NCBI GenBank assembly: GCA_032358255.1
Contig: JAULBX010001114.1
Location: 62,001-126,000, forward strand
Length of the DNA stretch: 64,000 bases
Source of the DNA: Heterotrichella gracilis
Taxonomy: Eukaryota; Sar; Xanthophyceae; Tribonematales; Xanthonemataceae
Reading direction: 5' to 3'
Part shown: positions 27,998 to 38,833 of the stretch, piece after piece
Position numbering within the stretch: the first letter of the stretch is position 1
How the letters are laid out: the number at the start of each line of letters is the position of its first letter
Position numbers and translations under genes: made by a program
Notes under the pieces: generated by a model
Seen by the model: the letters and a program-made list of their open reading frames with translations, nothing else
Database searches by the model: none
Told to the model about the DNA's origin: nothing

Positions 27998-30900
27998 CTA
28001 TGCACCGCTGAGGGTTTTGTTCACGATGAGCGCGGCAGTGGACTCGTCCCGTGCCCCGCTGTTGCGCAGCATCAGCACCGGCTCCTCATCCTCCGACCCA
28101 GCAAACCCCCCCTCGCCCCCCCCCACCGCCTCCTCTGTGGGCGTCACTACCGCGCACCCCTGGGTGGAGGTGATGATGCCCAGGGAGTGGGTCTGGCAGT
28201 CGCTGAAGACCTGCAAGGGATGGGAGCCTTGTTCAGGGTTTAAAGGTTTAAAGTTGAGGGTTCTGGCTGTCACTGAACACTTGCAAGGGTGGGAGTCTTG
28301 TTTAGGGTTTATGGTTCTGGTAGTTGCTGAACACCCGCAAGGGGTGGGAGACTTGTTTAGGGTTTAAGGGTTAGGGGTCTGGCAGCCTCTGAACATCTGC
28401 AAAGTGTTGGTGACATGTTAAAGTTGTTGAGGAGGAACCCTAAACCCTACCCAGCAGCACCCACCTGGAAGTCCCGCACGGTGCGCACCCTAAACCCTAA
28501 CCCTAAACCCTAATCTGTACCCACCTGGAACACCTTGCGCACGGTGCGCACCCCAAAGCGCCGCGCAAACAGCGGGCAGGAGGGCGTGAGCAGCTTCGGC
28601 AGCGCCTGCGGGCGTGAACCCTGGGCACACAGCTGGTCCGCAGTGGTGTTGGTCACGTTGACCAAGCCCACCAGGCCCATCCTGCGAGGAAGGGGCGGGG
28701 TTGCTGAGCGTTGCTATGCTGCAATGCTTCTTGAAGCACTCTCAAAGCACGAGGACTGCCATTGCAGTTTTATGCTATAACATGCAGGGCCAATACGGGG
28801 CTACCCCCCCTATGCACTGCCTGTCAAGTTGCCAGTGCACACCCCTAGGATGCCCCTGCAGCTCACCATGGCTCGAATTGGTGCCGACACTTCCCGCCAT
28901 TGCTCCGCAGCTCCTGCACCAACGCTGGCGTCACAGCGCCCGCCCTATGCTCCCACACCAGGCCCTGCCGGGTGTGGTTGTAGATGCTCAGGCCCCCCAC
29001 GCAATCCGACTCCTCCTCCCGCCCTTGCACCGACAGCAGCGTGGCGAAGTAGCGCTCATAAAGCACGCACGCGCTGCAAGGGGGGGTCACGAAGGGGTCA
29101 AAGGGTGTAATGTTGTTAGCATTCAGAGCCGGCGTAGGATTAGGGCATATCACGTGGAATTACTCAACAAGGGTTTAGGGCTGATTTTTAGCGCAATACT
29201 GGATTAGGGTTCAGGGTTTGGGGCTGATCTTTAGGGTTTACGTAAACCCTTTCATACAGCGTGTACGTGCTGCACAAAGCTAGGAAGAGGTTGTCCAGGA
29301 GGTGCACATGGGACACACAAGTGAGAGGGAGAGTGCGGCCCAGCTGTGGTGCTGCTGGGCTTAAAATTTGGGTAGCAGGCGGTGTGGCACTCCTCTACAA
29401 CTACGCCTGCATGCACATGACATTGTCCGCCCATCCCCAAAAATCCTGTACCATCCCCTCCCAACCCACTCCCTGTGGGTGCAAAACCTTAAACCCTACA
29501 CCCCCTCCCGGCCGCACCTCCCATCCGCGGCCCCCAAGTCGAACGCGTCCTTGCAGTGCTGCACCAGCGCCGCCTCCACTCGCGTGTCCTCCATCACCGC
29601 CTCCGCATGTGCGCGCGTGAGGGATACCCACTGGGAGCTGCTGCGCCACTGGTGGGGACCCACGCCGGCGGCTGCCACGGGTGGGGGGTAGGAGGGGTCG
29701 GGGTCGGGGGCGGAGGGGTCCTGGCGAGGGGACGGGACAGTAAGGATTTAGAGGGTAGGGTGGAAAGAGGGTGTATGAGGGGAATATACAGATGCGCAGT
29801 GCAGGAGTGACAACCCCCCACCCCCGCCCCCTCTGCACCCAGCATACTTTCCCCCCCTCCTCCACTCAGGTACAGCGGCAGATCCTTCCTGTCCTGACTG
29901 GACCACCAACCGCACGTTGGCAGGGGGGCCCCACGAGCTGCAAATGCACCCACCACCCCATCGTCCATCAATCCACCATGCACCCACCCTTCACGCCCTT
30001 TTCCCCTCCCTCCCCTTCCACCCATGATTCCTGCAAGCTGCGGACACACCCACCACCCCATGCTGACCCACCACCCCACCGCCCGCCCCTTACACCCCCC
30101 CCCACACCCCCACATCGCTCATCAACCCACCATGCATCCACCCACCATCCTCACCCCCCTCCCCTCCCCGTTCCACCCACCCTGCACGCGTTCACCCTGC
30201 TGCGCGCCTCCCCCACCAGCTGCGAATACACTGCCCCCGCGGGGTACAGCGGCAGGTCCCACTCAGACAGCACTACAAAGCGCACGTTGGCACGGTTGAG
30301 CAGCGCCTGCGCGATGAGCGCCTTGGTGGCGCCCAGCACCGAGCGCGTGTCCCAGGCCTCGATGCGCTGCCGGATGGTGGAGCCGTAGAACACGCTGGCG
30401 CTCACGTAGCCTGCAGAAAATGGTTTGGGAAAGTGTTAGAAAACTTATTTATGCATTTTTGGATTTTTTTGTCAAAAGAAATTCAATCACTGTGAAACAC
30501 GCTTGCGCTCACGTAGCCTGAAATGCGTTGGTGCGTGGGTGAGGGTGTGGGTGCGTGCGTGGGTGCGTGCGTGGGTGTGGGTGGCTGTTGGTGTGGGTGT
30601 GGTCATGTGGGATGGATTTGGGTTTCTTGCACCGTGCACAGCGCCACCCTGATTTTGCTTGTTTGCCATCCACGTTCTCTTGCTCTCGCATATTGTGATC
30701 AGCGATTTTCATATGGTAATTGGGGGCATGCAGGGCAGCCGGTTTGAGGGCCAGATGGTGGAGCAGATTCACACGCTTGTGCTGACATAGCCTGCCGGGA
30801 ACGCAAGTACATGCGTGTGCGCGTGCACATGTGTGAGTGTATTGGAGTGTGGACCTCATGTGGAAGTCTTGCAACACATGGGGAAGTTGAGGGTGCAGGC

Positions 30901-32905
30901 TAGGGTTCAGCTCATTGAGGGCTAGGAGGGTTCAGGCTAGGGCTCAGCCCACCTGGGAACAGTGGCGGCGCGTGCATGTAGATGCTGAACAGGCGCTGGC
31001 GGGACACCAGGGGCAGCTCAGCATTGGTGGCCCAGCACGGGGTCCTGGTCTAATGCAAGCAGGATATCAGCCTGATCGTGATGCCATATGGATGCGTTTG
31101 GTGTGTTGAGAGCCTAAAACTAGGGTTTATATTATTGACCAATGCCCACCTGGGAACCGCGGTGGCGCGTGCGTGTAGATGCTGAACAGGTGCTGGCGGG
31201 ACACCAGGGGCAGCTCAGCATTATCTGCCCCACACAAATAGTACAGGATGGCTGCCGCCTCGCTGTCAGGAGGGTCGCAGGCGGTGGGGGCGAAGGAGGT
31301 GGCTGGGACCAGGCCTGGCGGGGGTGGGGATTGGAGGTGGTGATTGGATGGTGCCATACTGAGCCAGCCGTGCTGTATGGGGTGCATGGGGTGTGCGCCT
31401 TCAAGAGCATGATGCGAAGGGTTTAGATGACGTGTTCTTGGCATTTTGGTTATTTTACAGCCATGGCTGCAGCTCGCTGTCAGGGGGATCGCAGGCGGTG
31501 GGAGCAAAGGAGGTGGCGGGGACCAGGCCTGGTGGGGGTGGGTGGGGGTGGGGGTGATCGAATTATGCCCTATGTAGCATGGTGTGCAAGGGTGTGCGAG
31601 GCGAAGCGATGGGTGCAGATGAGATGCGGTCTGAGATGGCTAGTGTCGGCCAGGGTTTAGGGCTTATGGCTTTGATTGAGCCGCGTGCAGGTATGGCCCC
31701 ACGCTCGACCAGAACGCCGCTAAGGACAAGGTTGGTACTAACGACCATGCCCCGCAATGGGGTTTGGACTGCGATGCTTGTGGTGGGCTGTGGGTGTGCT
31801 GTGCATGGCGTTACCTGCTACGCTGCTGAGCCACAGCGCCCACGTGGCCTCGTGCGGCATGCGCCCCCGTGTGAGGAACAGCAGGGCAACCTTCTGCACG
31901 CCAAACAGCTCCGCGCAGGAGTCATAGCCCTGCGGTGGGGTGGCAAGGGTTTAGGGTCCAGTATGGTGCAGCTTGACGCAGGCTGTATAGCCCTGCGGCA
32001 GGGTATCAAGGGTCTAGGGTTTAGGGTAAGGTACGGCAAAAAGTATCACACAAGCGCCAGCCCTGCAGTGGGCCACCTGCTGTACAAAAGAAAGCTCCTT
32101 GCTCCGTAACCCTGGGGCAGGTTTAGGGTTTAGGGTTGCATGCATACACATGACTGGAGTTGCCATGTTTTACGCAGGCCTTCCAGCCCCTGGATGGGGG
32201 TTAAGTTGTAGGGTGCAGGGTTCAGTATAGTTGCAGCAGGACGTCACTGCGAGTGCAATTACCTGCCTGCCTGCAATGCATGCGTGTTTGTTTTGGAGTG
32301 CTCGCAGGTGGGGTTAGGCGTAAAGCCAGTGAGAGGACAGTCGCATGCATGCAGTGCTATGGTGTGGTTGCACTGCCCGCAGCTTTTGGGTCCAGGCTGC
32401 AGCTGGGAGGATGCATGCATGCATCATTTGGAAAGTGGGCCCAGTGCCCTGTACGCAGTGGGTCATTGTCCCCCTTACTGGTATACATAATAGGGTGCTG
32501 CAAAGAGCAGTTGTGTGCTCGCTACCCAGTACTAGTGAGCCAAGGTACCTCGTTGAACAAGTCTGGGTCGAGGGTGACTGACGACTGGCTCAGGCCCAGG
32601 TTGGGGAAGTGGAGCGTGTAGTCGCTGTTGCGCTGCTTGCGCCGCAGCTTCTCGGCCAGCGTCTTCTGAATAAGTGCCTGTCTTGCCAAGAACCCGCTCC
32701 CTGCCCTCAGGGTATTGCCAGCCTTGTTGCGCACTCCCAAGCGCCCTGTGCCTGGGAGCAGGAAAGGGCGCCTGGGGATCTGTTGCTGTGCTGATGGGCG
32801 GGGCAAGCTGAAAAGCGCCAGGGATAGGAGGAGGAAGAAGATGGCCTGGAGGCGCCCGCTGACACACTCCCAGCGCCTGGTGGGGTGGGTTAGGGCAGGG
32901 GACAT
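27998..32905 (-). CDS. Core-2/I-branching beta-1,6-N-acetylglucosaminyltransferase-like protein (GT14-related, plant BC10 type)
   Basis: Eight minus-strand exons in phase: 32905-32549, 31929-31815, 31314-31150, 30410-30181, 29720-29518, 29073-28867, 28681-28525 and 28210-27998 (548 residues). It is a type II membrane protein with a signal anchor at about residues 19-35 (LQAIFFLLLSLALFSLP). Family hallmarks are KVALLFLTRGRMPHEATWALW, LFSIYTHAPPRFPGGYVSAS, VFYGSTIRQRIEAWDTRSV, ANVRFVVLSEWDLPLY, HQWRSSSQWVSLTRAHAEAV and ESDCVGGLSIYNHTR. Plant members (BC10-like, former DUF266) act in the Golgi and affect cell walls or arabinogalactan proteins; donor and acceptor are not established. Met-32905 was chosen because it places the anchor near the N-terminus. 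The introns carry several extra copies of exon edges with TTTAGGG tracts, including a second copy of the end of exon 3. Confidence 0.87.
28192..28400. repeat. Four tandem copies of an exon-8 5' edge with TTTAGGG tracts
   Basis: The segment containing the acceptor and first codons of the last exon of the minus-strand glycosyltransferase recurs at about 28192, 28262, 28316 and 28379. Each copy keeps TCTGG...CTGAA(G/C)A...TGCAA and the first three are followed by TTTAGGG-like sequence. Only the 28192 copy is the real exon. Confidence 0.75.
28440..28555. repeat. Duplicated exon-7 donor edge separated by CCCTAAA repeats
   Basis: CCCACCTGGAA followed by GCACGGTGCGCACC occurs at 28520-28555 (the true exon end) and again at about 28461-28490. 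CCCTAAACCCTAA tracts lie between and beyond the copies. Confidence 0.75.
29168..29250. repeat. Interstitial telomere-like tract
   Basis: Dispersed GGGTTTAGGG / GGGTTCAGGG variants lie in the intron between exons 5 and 6 of the minus-strand glycosyltransferase gene. Confidence 0.65.
29800..30180. repeat. C-rich low-complexity intron with a degenerate exon-4 copy
   Basis: The intron between exons 4 and 5 is a strongly strand-biased CCCACC/CACCACCCC region. Near 29873-29945 it holds a decayed copy of the exon 4 segment at 30242-30300 (shared GGTACAGCGGCAG and CGCACGTTGGCA blocks). Confidence 0.6.
30525..30600. repeat. G/T-rich microsatellite-like tract
   Basis: Repeats of GTGCGTGG and GTGGGT units in the intron upstream of exon 4 (as transcribed). 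A partial copy of the exon 4 5' edge, TTGCGCTCACGTAGCCTG, lies next to it at about 30504-30521. Confidence 0.65.
30953..31035 (-). pseudogene. Second copy of glycosyltransferase exon 3 (3' part)
   Basis: About 80 bp match 31150-31230 closely. The encoded ends are SRQRLFSIYMHAPPLFPG here and SRQHLFSIYTHAPPRFPG in the chosen exon. The donor is intact, but upstream sequence diverges and no acceptor gives the needed phase, so it is called a non-functional exon duplicate. A regulated alternative exon cannot be excluded. Confidence 0.6.
31470..31540 (-). pseudogene. Second copy of glycosyltransferase exon 3 (5' part)
   Basis: On the minus strand this segment repeats the acceptor region and the codons for PGLVPATSFAPTACDPPDSE found at 31270-31325. 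It breaks off before the rest of the exon. Confidence 0.6.
31921..32140. repeat. Repeated exon-2 acceptor edge with TTTAGGG tracts
   Basis: TAGCCCTGCGG, the exon 2 acceptor of the minus-strand glycosyltransferase read on the plus strand, recurs at about 31925 and 31987, with decayed versions near 32060 and 32107. GGTTTAGGG-type tracts lie between copies. Confidence 0.65.
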
Positions 32906-33563
32906 TGTGTGTGGGGTGTGAGTGGCAAGTGTTTGAGCGGCATCTCGTGTGGTACTCCCGTACGCCACTTGATCCGGTGTACTGGCCACTGCAGTCACAA
33001 TACCACGGGGCGCACTTTGGCAAACGGCTACACCACTGGGCAGTCTGGAAACAGGCTCAACTTTGCAGTCTGACGAGGAAGCCGGTAGTGTGCCCACAGC
33101 GCATCCCACTGTGACAAGAGGAATGGGTGTCTGCAGTTGTCGGGCACCACACGTGCATAAGTATAATCCCTTCCCAACGCTGTCTTACCGCCGTTCTAGG
33201 GCAACGACGGTCTTGCAAAGGGTTCTTCACACAGGCTGTTTGGCCTGTTTTGATGCGATGCCGCCGATGACAGGCGGATTACCGTTATGAATCGGCGGCC
33301 AGTACTGGGCGGCGCGCGTATATGCATGCATTGCAGCCGGCAAGTGAAAACGCTGGCCGCGACTGGCACTGGGGTTATTCACCGCTTGTACACCCGCACC
33401 AACTCCACTTCCCCACGGCTCCTATCTCTGTTTCACAGCTGCTGCGCAAGCAAACAGTCCGAGGTTTCTACTGCGCCATCTCGTCCTATCTAGCCAAATG
33501 CAGTGCGGCTGCCATGCGGGAATTGGCCAGCGCCTGAGCTAGGGACCCTCGTCTGCCGTCACC
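32906..33563. promoter_or_regulatory. Intergenic region between divergent glycosyltransferase and WDR43 genes
   Basis: The 658-bp stretch separates two opposite start codons and should hold both promoters. An upstream in-frame extension of the glycosyltransferase reaches 33109 but lacks conserved features. No RNA gene was recognised. Confidence 0.4.
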
Positions 33564-36500
33564 ATGCTTCCTGGGACCGCTCTTGATGGTCTCCACGTGG
33601 CGTTCAACGCACAGGGCAGCCACCTTGCGCTCACCACAAACGAAGGCAGAGTGCGGGTATTCAACACAGGTGGGCACGGGTACTTGACTCCGAACTGTAG
33701 CCCGCTTGCAGCCAGTGCCGGGGACGCTAACAACTCCATGTTGTACAGGTAACGGACGTCTGCTGCTCAACATCGGCCAGGCTGACAAGCACACAAGCCT
33801 AGAGAACGACAAAGTGTCAGCCACCAAAGGGTCAGTGGAGGAGTACACCAGCGTTGCTTTTGGCGAGTACCACCACCAGGTGGGCGAACAAATCCTGTCA
33901 GTGAATAACCACAAGAGCAACTGGCTGCGGTTGTATGAGCCCTGCACCTAGCTGCCTTGTTGTTGTGGCAGCCTCCTAGGGCAGCAGCCAGGTTGGTTGC
34001 TATGTCGCTGAGCAGACTACTAGGAGTGCCTAACCTGTGTTGGCGCACGCCGCAACGTATGGGGCTTTACCCTGTGCAGCCTGTGCGTTGCTTACGCAAG
34101 CCACGGCATCATCGCACTGCTTGACATGTCTAACGCCCCTGTGGTTCCCGCGCCCAGGAGGCTGAGCAAGGGGAGAAGAAAAAGAAGAAGAAGCGCAAGG
34201 CAGCTGCAGCTGAAGATGCGCCGGTAGCAGACGGCAGCGCCACCCGCCAGGTGGTGTGTGTGGGTACCAGCAACGGGGACGTGAAGGCATTCAGCGTTGA
34301 GACGGGCAAGCTGGTGTGGAGGGCACAAGGGTGCAGCGAAGGGTATGTTTAGGGTTTAGGGTTTAGGGTATGTGGGCGCCCGCGTAGCTTCACTGTATGC
34401 CAACTGACCATTCCCACTTGCCGGTTCACCTTTGTGCATATGCAACACCGCCCATTATCTGCAGGGTGTGTGGCATGTGCATTTTACTAGGCATGGTCGT
34501 ATTGTCTGTCAAGCTTCGGTCCACCGCGACCCCTGCAGTGCTGCACACATGGGGCGGAGGAAGAAAAAAACGAGTATTTTATATACACCTCCGAAACACA
34601 ATCGTGTGGAGACTTATACACCTCTGACAACCTGACGCCCCTTGCACCCATCACAGCATGCATGCCACACACCCTGCATGCATTGCATTGCACCGCACCA
34701 CCGCTACACCCATGCCACTTTAACTCTTCCAGGGTGTTACCTTGTTCCTGCTGCCGCGCTGTAGTCAAGAGTGCTGCTGTGCGCTTTGCAGGGGGGTGAC
34801 AAGTATAGCAAGCGCACATGGCGCGGGCAGCACTTCCTCGCTGGTGGTAGCGGGTGCCGACGGCAACCTGTGTGTGCTGGACAGCCAGACAGGGGCGGTG
34901 GCCAATCGATTCAAGGGGGCTGAAGAGAGCATCAGTGGAGTGGCTGTGTCAGACGGTGTGCACACACACGCACACAGGACACCTCAATTGTACCCCCTGT
35001 CTGTTGAATGTAAAAGTTTTGCATGTTTTCAGTGGTACAGTGAGGGCGGCAGTCAACCTTGCACAGCTTGCGGTGCCCAGCTCTGTCTGTTGTATGCATA
35101 CGTGCGGGTATGCCCAAAATGCCGAAGATCAGGATTGGACGCTTGCTCAAGAGGGTGTTGTGTGTGTGTGTGTGCGCAGATGGCAGCCGAGTGGCTGTGG
35201 GATGTGGCGGGGTAGCGGTGTGGGACTTGCGGGAGCAGCAGCGATTGGCGGCATACACAGGGCACCTGGTAAGAACCCTAACCAAACCCTAGCATGCCTT
35301 GGTCATGTAGTGGGCTGCGGTGGTGGCGGCGCCGTCGTTTCTGTCATAGCCTCCTGGGACATCAATGCTTGTGTCACCAGCACGATTTATTAACAGCCTA
35401 TGGCTTCCGATGTCAACTCAGTGCCTTGTCCAATGGCTGAATTAGAGCCCCGCAGCTGCTCACTTTGTTCCTGACTTCCTCCCCCTGCAGACACCTGTGC
35501 AAGCCATCACCTTCAGCCCTGGCGGGAAATACGCACTGTCCGCAGCGCAAGGGGAGCGCAACATCGCCATCTGGCGGATCCCCACCAAGCCCAAGAAGAA
35601 GACGCAGATCGCCTCGGGGATGCTGTCGCTCCCAGACTCCGTCGCCCACCTGTGCGCCACAGCCTCCACCACAGACGCACAAGGGGGGTTTGGTGTGGTG
35701 GCGGTGACGCAGGCGGGCACTGTGCACGTGTGGCATTGCAAGGTGGATGAGGAGAAGAGGGTGAAGGGGGAGTCGGTGGCTGTCATCAGCGTTGGCAAGA
35801 GCGGGAAGGCGGCGGGGAGCGGGGGCGTGCTGGCGGCCAGCTTTGCAGGAGCAGGTGGGGCACAGGGGCTATTTGTTGGAATTTATTTACATTTTTCTTC
35901 ATGAGAACATTGCAAATGCTCCCAACAAATATAGTGATTTCTAGGGGTGCTGCCATGATGCCGCATCTTGTGTGGTCCTTGACCATGTACCAACGATTCT
36001 GTAGTGGTTTGATGCGAATTGAGCAGGCAAAGCATTGAATCCCTCGTGTCCTAGCTGCGTTTGCGTTTACTGTATCACCTGGTTCTCAGATTGGTGTGCC
36101 CATTTCATGTCGGCATGCGCCTAACCAATGGGGTGTTTTTGCTTGCAGAGTCCTCAGTGCTGGTTGCCAAGGGACACGCCGTGCTGCCAACCTTTGAAAC
36201 GGTACCGCTCCCCGAGCAGGGCGCCAGCCCAGCCACCAGCATTACCCTAAAACCCGCCAGCGCTGGCCTGCTACTGGCCAGCCAACAGCACCAAACCAAA
36301 GCCGCAGATGGCGCCCCCAGCAAGGATGTCACAGTGCTTGGGCCAGAGAGCATCGCAGCGGCCAAGCCGGTGCTCCAAGGGGAGGAGGGTGGCCGGAAAC
36401 GGGGATCCCAGGGGGTGGCTGGGGACGGTGGCCGGGAGGCCAAGGTGGCTCGTTTGGCTAATGGGGATGCGGCGCACAGTGGCTCGGATTCTGAGGGTGG

Positions 36501-37980
36501 CGCTGCTGGGCCTCTCTCAGGTGCGCCTGGTTGTTGGTGCTTGGTGGGTGTTGGGGCAGGGCTGCCCTTAGGATTACACTGGGTAGTGGTTTGTGGAAAT
36601 AGCACATGGCATCAAAATGGGCTTGCATTGATATGCATGTGTATGCCAGCAGTTGAATTCCAGATGCAAACCACGCAGCACAGCATGGCCAGCAAATGGC
36701 TATCCGTCCCTTGCATTTGCGGTTGTTGCTAAGGCCTTTCACATTTTTTGCTGCAGATGCTGAGGTGGTGCCATCAGATCCTCCACTCATGGACCGCTTG
36801 CGGGTGCCTGCGGGGGCGCAACCGGAGGGGGGCGCCGTGGATGTGGCTCGGGCCGGGACGCTGGGCGTGGTGCTGTCTCAAGCCATCCGCTCTGATGACG
36901 CCAACCTCTTGGAGCTGTGCCTTGGGGTCAACAACCCTAGGGTAGGGTAAAGGAACCCAGCCTTGCTGTGTGCCCAGATGGATCTCACGCGCTACAAAGG
37001 ATTTTGCCTGTAATAGCGATATAGAACAAAAATATAGAATAAGTGAAATCGAGTTCTTTGAAGTATAAAACTTTTGATTATCCTTATTTACAACCCCCTT
37101 GTCCCGCAGCTGGTCAACAAGACCATGCGCGACCTTCCCCCGCCCGAGGCCGCCGCCTTCCTGCGCACCCTGGTGGCCCGCCTGCAGTCCCGCCCCTCGC
37201 GCGGCACCGGCCTGGCGGCATGGATCCGCTCCACCCTCCTCACACACACCAGCTTCCTCATGGCATCTCCGGCGGCTGCCGAGCAGCTGGGCGCGCTGTA
37301 CCGGCTGGTGGAAGCGCGGCTGCAGGGCTACTTGCCGCTTCTGAGCCTGCAGGGGCGGCTGGAGCTGCTGCTGGCGCAGGTGCCCCGGGGGGAGGACGGC
37401 GCGCCGGTGGATGTGCAGGCGCCCATGGTGCGTGCGGGGGCTGGTGGCAGGGCATGTGGTTGATGCCAGGGCGTGGTGGTGGTGTGGGCTTGAGGGGCGG
37501 TTGGTGCTTGAAGGGTGGTTGGGCCTGGGGTTTGTTAGGTGTCCATGGGCAAGCGTCCATGGTGCATTCGGGGGTTGTGGGTCTGAGGGGGGGTTGGGGC
37601 GAGGGCATGTGGTGCGTTGATATGCAGGCGCCGGTGGTGGGTCTGGTGGCATGAAGCTACTGGCATGGCCAGCTAGTTCTGGGTTGTGCTGTGCATGGCG
37701 CGTGCTTGAGTGGGGTGTGTGGAACAGGCGTTGACGACAGGCGGTAGCGGACATGCGGTTGTGTGGTGACCCGAGGCTGTGAAGTGACCCCAGGTTGTGG
37801 TTTGGTGTGCAGGTGGTGTACAATGAAGGCGAAGAGGATGGGGAGGGCGTGGAGGTTGAGGATGCCTACGCGGATGTGGGTGACGAGGGGGAGGATGACA
37901 GTGAAATGGAGGAAGAGGAGGAGGATTTCTCGGAAGGGGAGGAGTTTGAAGATGATGACGAGTCTGGGGATGACCTATGA
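33564..37980 (+). CDS. WDR43: WD40 small-subunit processome protein, UTP5/WDR43
   Basis: Ten exons in phase: 33564-33669, 33749-33879, 34158-34342, 34792-34955, 35180-35268, 35491-35854, 36149-36520, 36757-36941, 37110-37427 and 37813-37980 (693 residues). The N-terminal half has WD40-type blades (for example GSHLALTTNEGRVRVFNTG, VVCVGTSNGDVKAFSVETG, VVAGADGNLCVLDSQTGAV, ITFSPGGKYALSAAQGERNI) interrupted by a lysine-rich insert EKKKKKKRKAAA. Residues 475-625 are an Utp12 domain (GTLGVVLSQAIRSDDANLLE, LVNKTMRDLPPPEAAAFLRT, WIRSTLLTHTSFLM), and the C-terminus is a long Asp/Glu tail. Utp5/WDR43 belongs to the t-UTP/UtpA complex, which binds the 5' external spacer of pre-rRNA in the nucleolus and supports rDNA transcription and 18S processing. 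Length agrees with family members of 640-680. Confidence 0.92.
34349..34371. repeat. Interstitial telomere repeats in WDR43 intron
   Basis: Three near-perfect TTTAGGG units directly follow the donor of exon 3 (34342). Confidence 0.9.
37415..37650. repeat. Degenerate copies of the WDR43 exon-9 end in the next intron
   Basis: The exon end ATGTGCAGGCGCCCATGGTG recurs in weakened form near 37549-37566 (GCAAGCGTCCATGGTGCATT) and 37620-37640 (ATATGCAGGCGCCGGTGGTG), each with a following GAGGG/GGGCATGTGG segment. Confidence 0.55.
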
Positions 37981-38833
37981 TGGGGATGGGGACAAATGCG
38001 AGTTTCAATGTTTCTTTGCAGGAATTCTGCCGATGGTCGGCTCGAGATTGCTTATTCACACACACTGAGTTTGCTGGTCCACCAGTTGCTGCGACTATGA
38101 AAGAGATCCGATCTAGACAAAAGGTAGTGATCTATGATAACACATAGTATTGCAAGGGACGCGAAGCGTGGGAGAGCACAGTTCCAGTAGGCGCACACCA
38201 GGGTGCGTAGGGATGAATTGCCAAGGTTTTTGTCAGGTTTGTCAAGGAGAGCGTCTACTGTGTAGCACTAACAAAACAGAATTTAGGGGCTTTCGTGCCC
38301 AAGGATGATCTGTAAGGCAGGCCAAACAACAATTGATGTATCAGCTATTGCACTGACTCAAGAGCCTCCCAACTTGGTGTCAAATAATTGTCAACAACAC
38401 CATGAGGCCAATGTGTCATGCACTGTGCGGATCATCCACCGCTTGGGCCACCATTATCCTGCGCAGGCATGCCAGGCATATTGGATATCCAGTGCTGCAC
38501 GGCTGCAGCTTGGCGTTCACCCTAGGGGGGTTGGTCTGGGGTTGAGCTTTAGGGTTTCAACAAGGGGAGCAGGAAACCCCTAACGTGAACGGACAAGGGG
38601 AGGGTAGCGGCTGCAGCTGGCTATGGCCAGGCTGCAGATGTTTACCGGTGAACATCTTCACGCCAGTACAGAAGGATACGACCGAAGGAAACGTGGCACT
38701 GCTTGACTTCTTCCCTTCCTACATGTATGTGAACTGGTGGTGCAGCTGAGGCCAGGATGCGAGGCAGCGCGATGGCGCACCAGTGGGCCTGCCCACCCAC
38801 CACCAAAGGTGACCTGCTTATCCTTCAAATCCT
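37981..38833. other. Intergenic between WDR43 and acetolactate synthase small subunit
   Basis: About 850 bp with one weak TTTAGGG-like piece near 38548. The true first exon or 5'UTR of the next gene may lie in its right part. No other gene was recognised. Confidence 0.4.

Noticed and set aside
28192-28400. Considered as a CRISPR-like array because of evenly spaced repeats.
   Set aside because: Units are exon-edge copies with variable spacing and telomere-like spacers in a eukaryotic intron; no cas genes.
29771-30388. A 205-codon plus-strand frame rich in Pro, His and Thr.
   Set aside because: Comes from the C-rich intron and the antisense of glycosyltransferase exon 4.
31150-31314. Treating both copies of glycosyltransferase exon 3 as consecutive exons.
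   Set aside because: The 30953 copy has no acceptor in the needed phase and would duplicate a conserved single segment.
36774-37823. A 349-codon minus-strand open frame, the longest unspliced frame in that area.
   Set aside because: It lies antisense to well-supported WDR43 exons 8 and 9 and is low-complexity Pro/His/Arg sequence produced by G/C-rich coding DNA.
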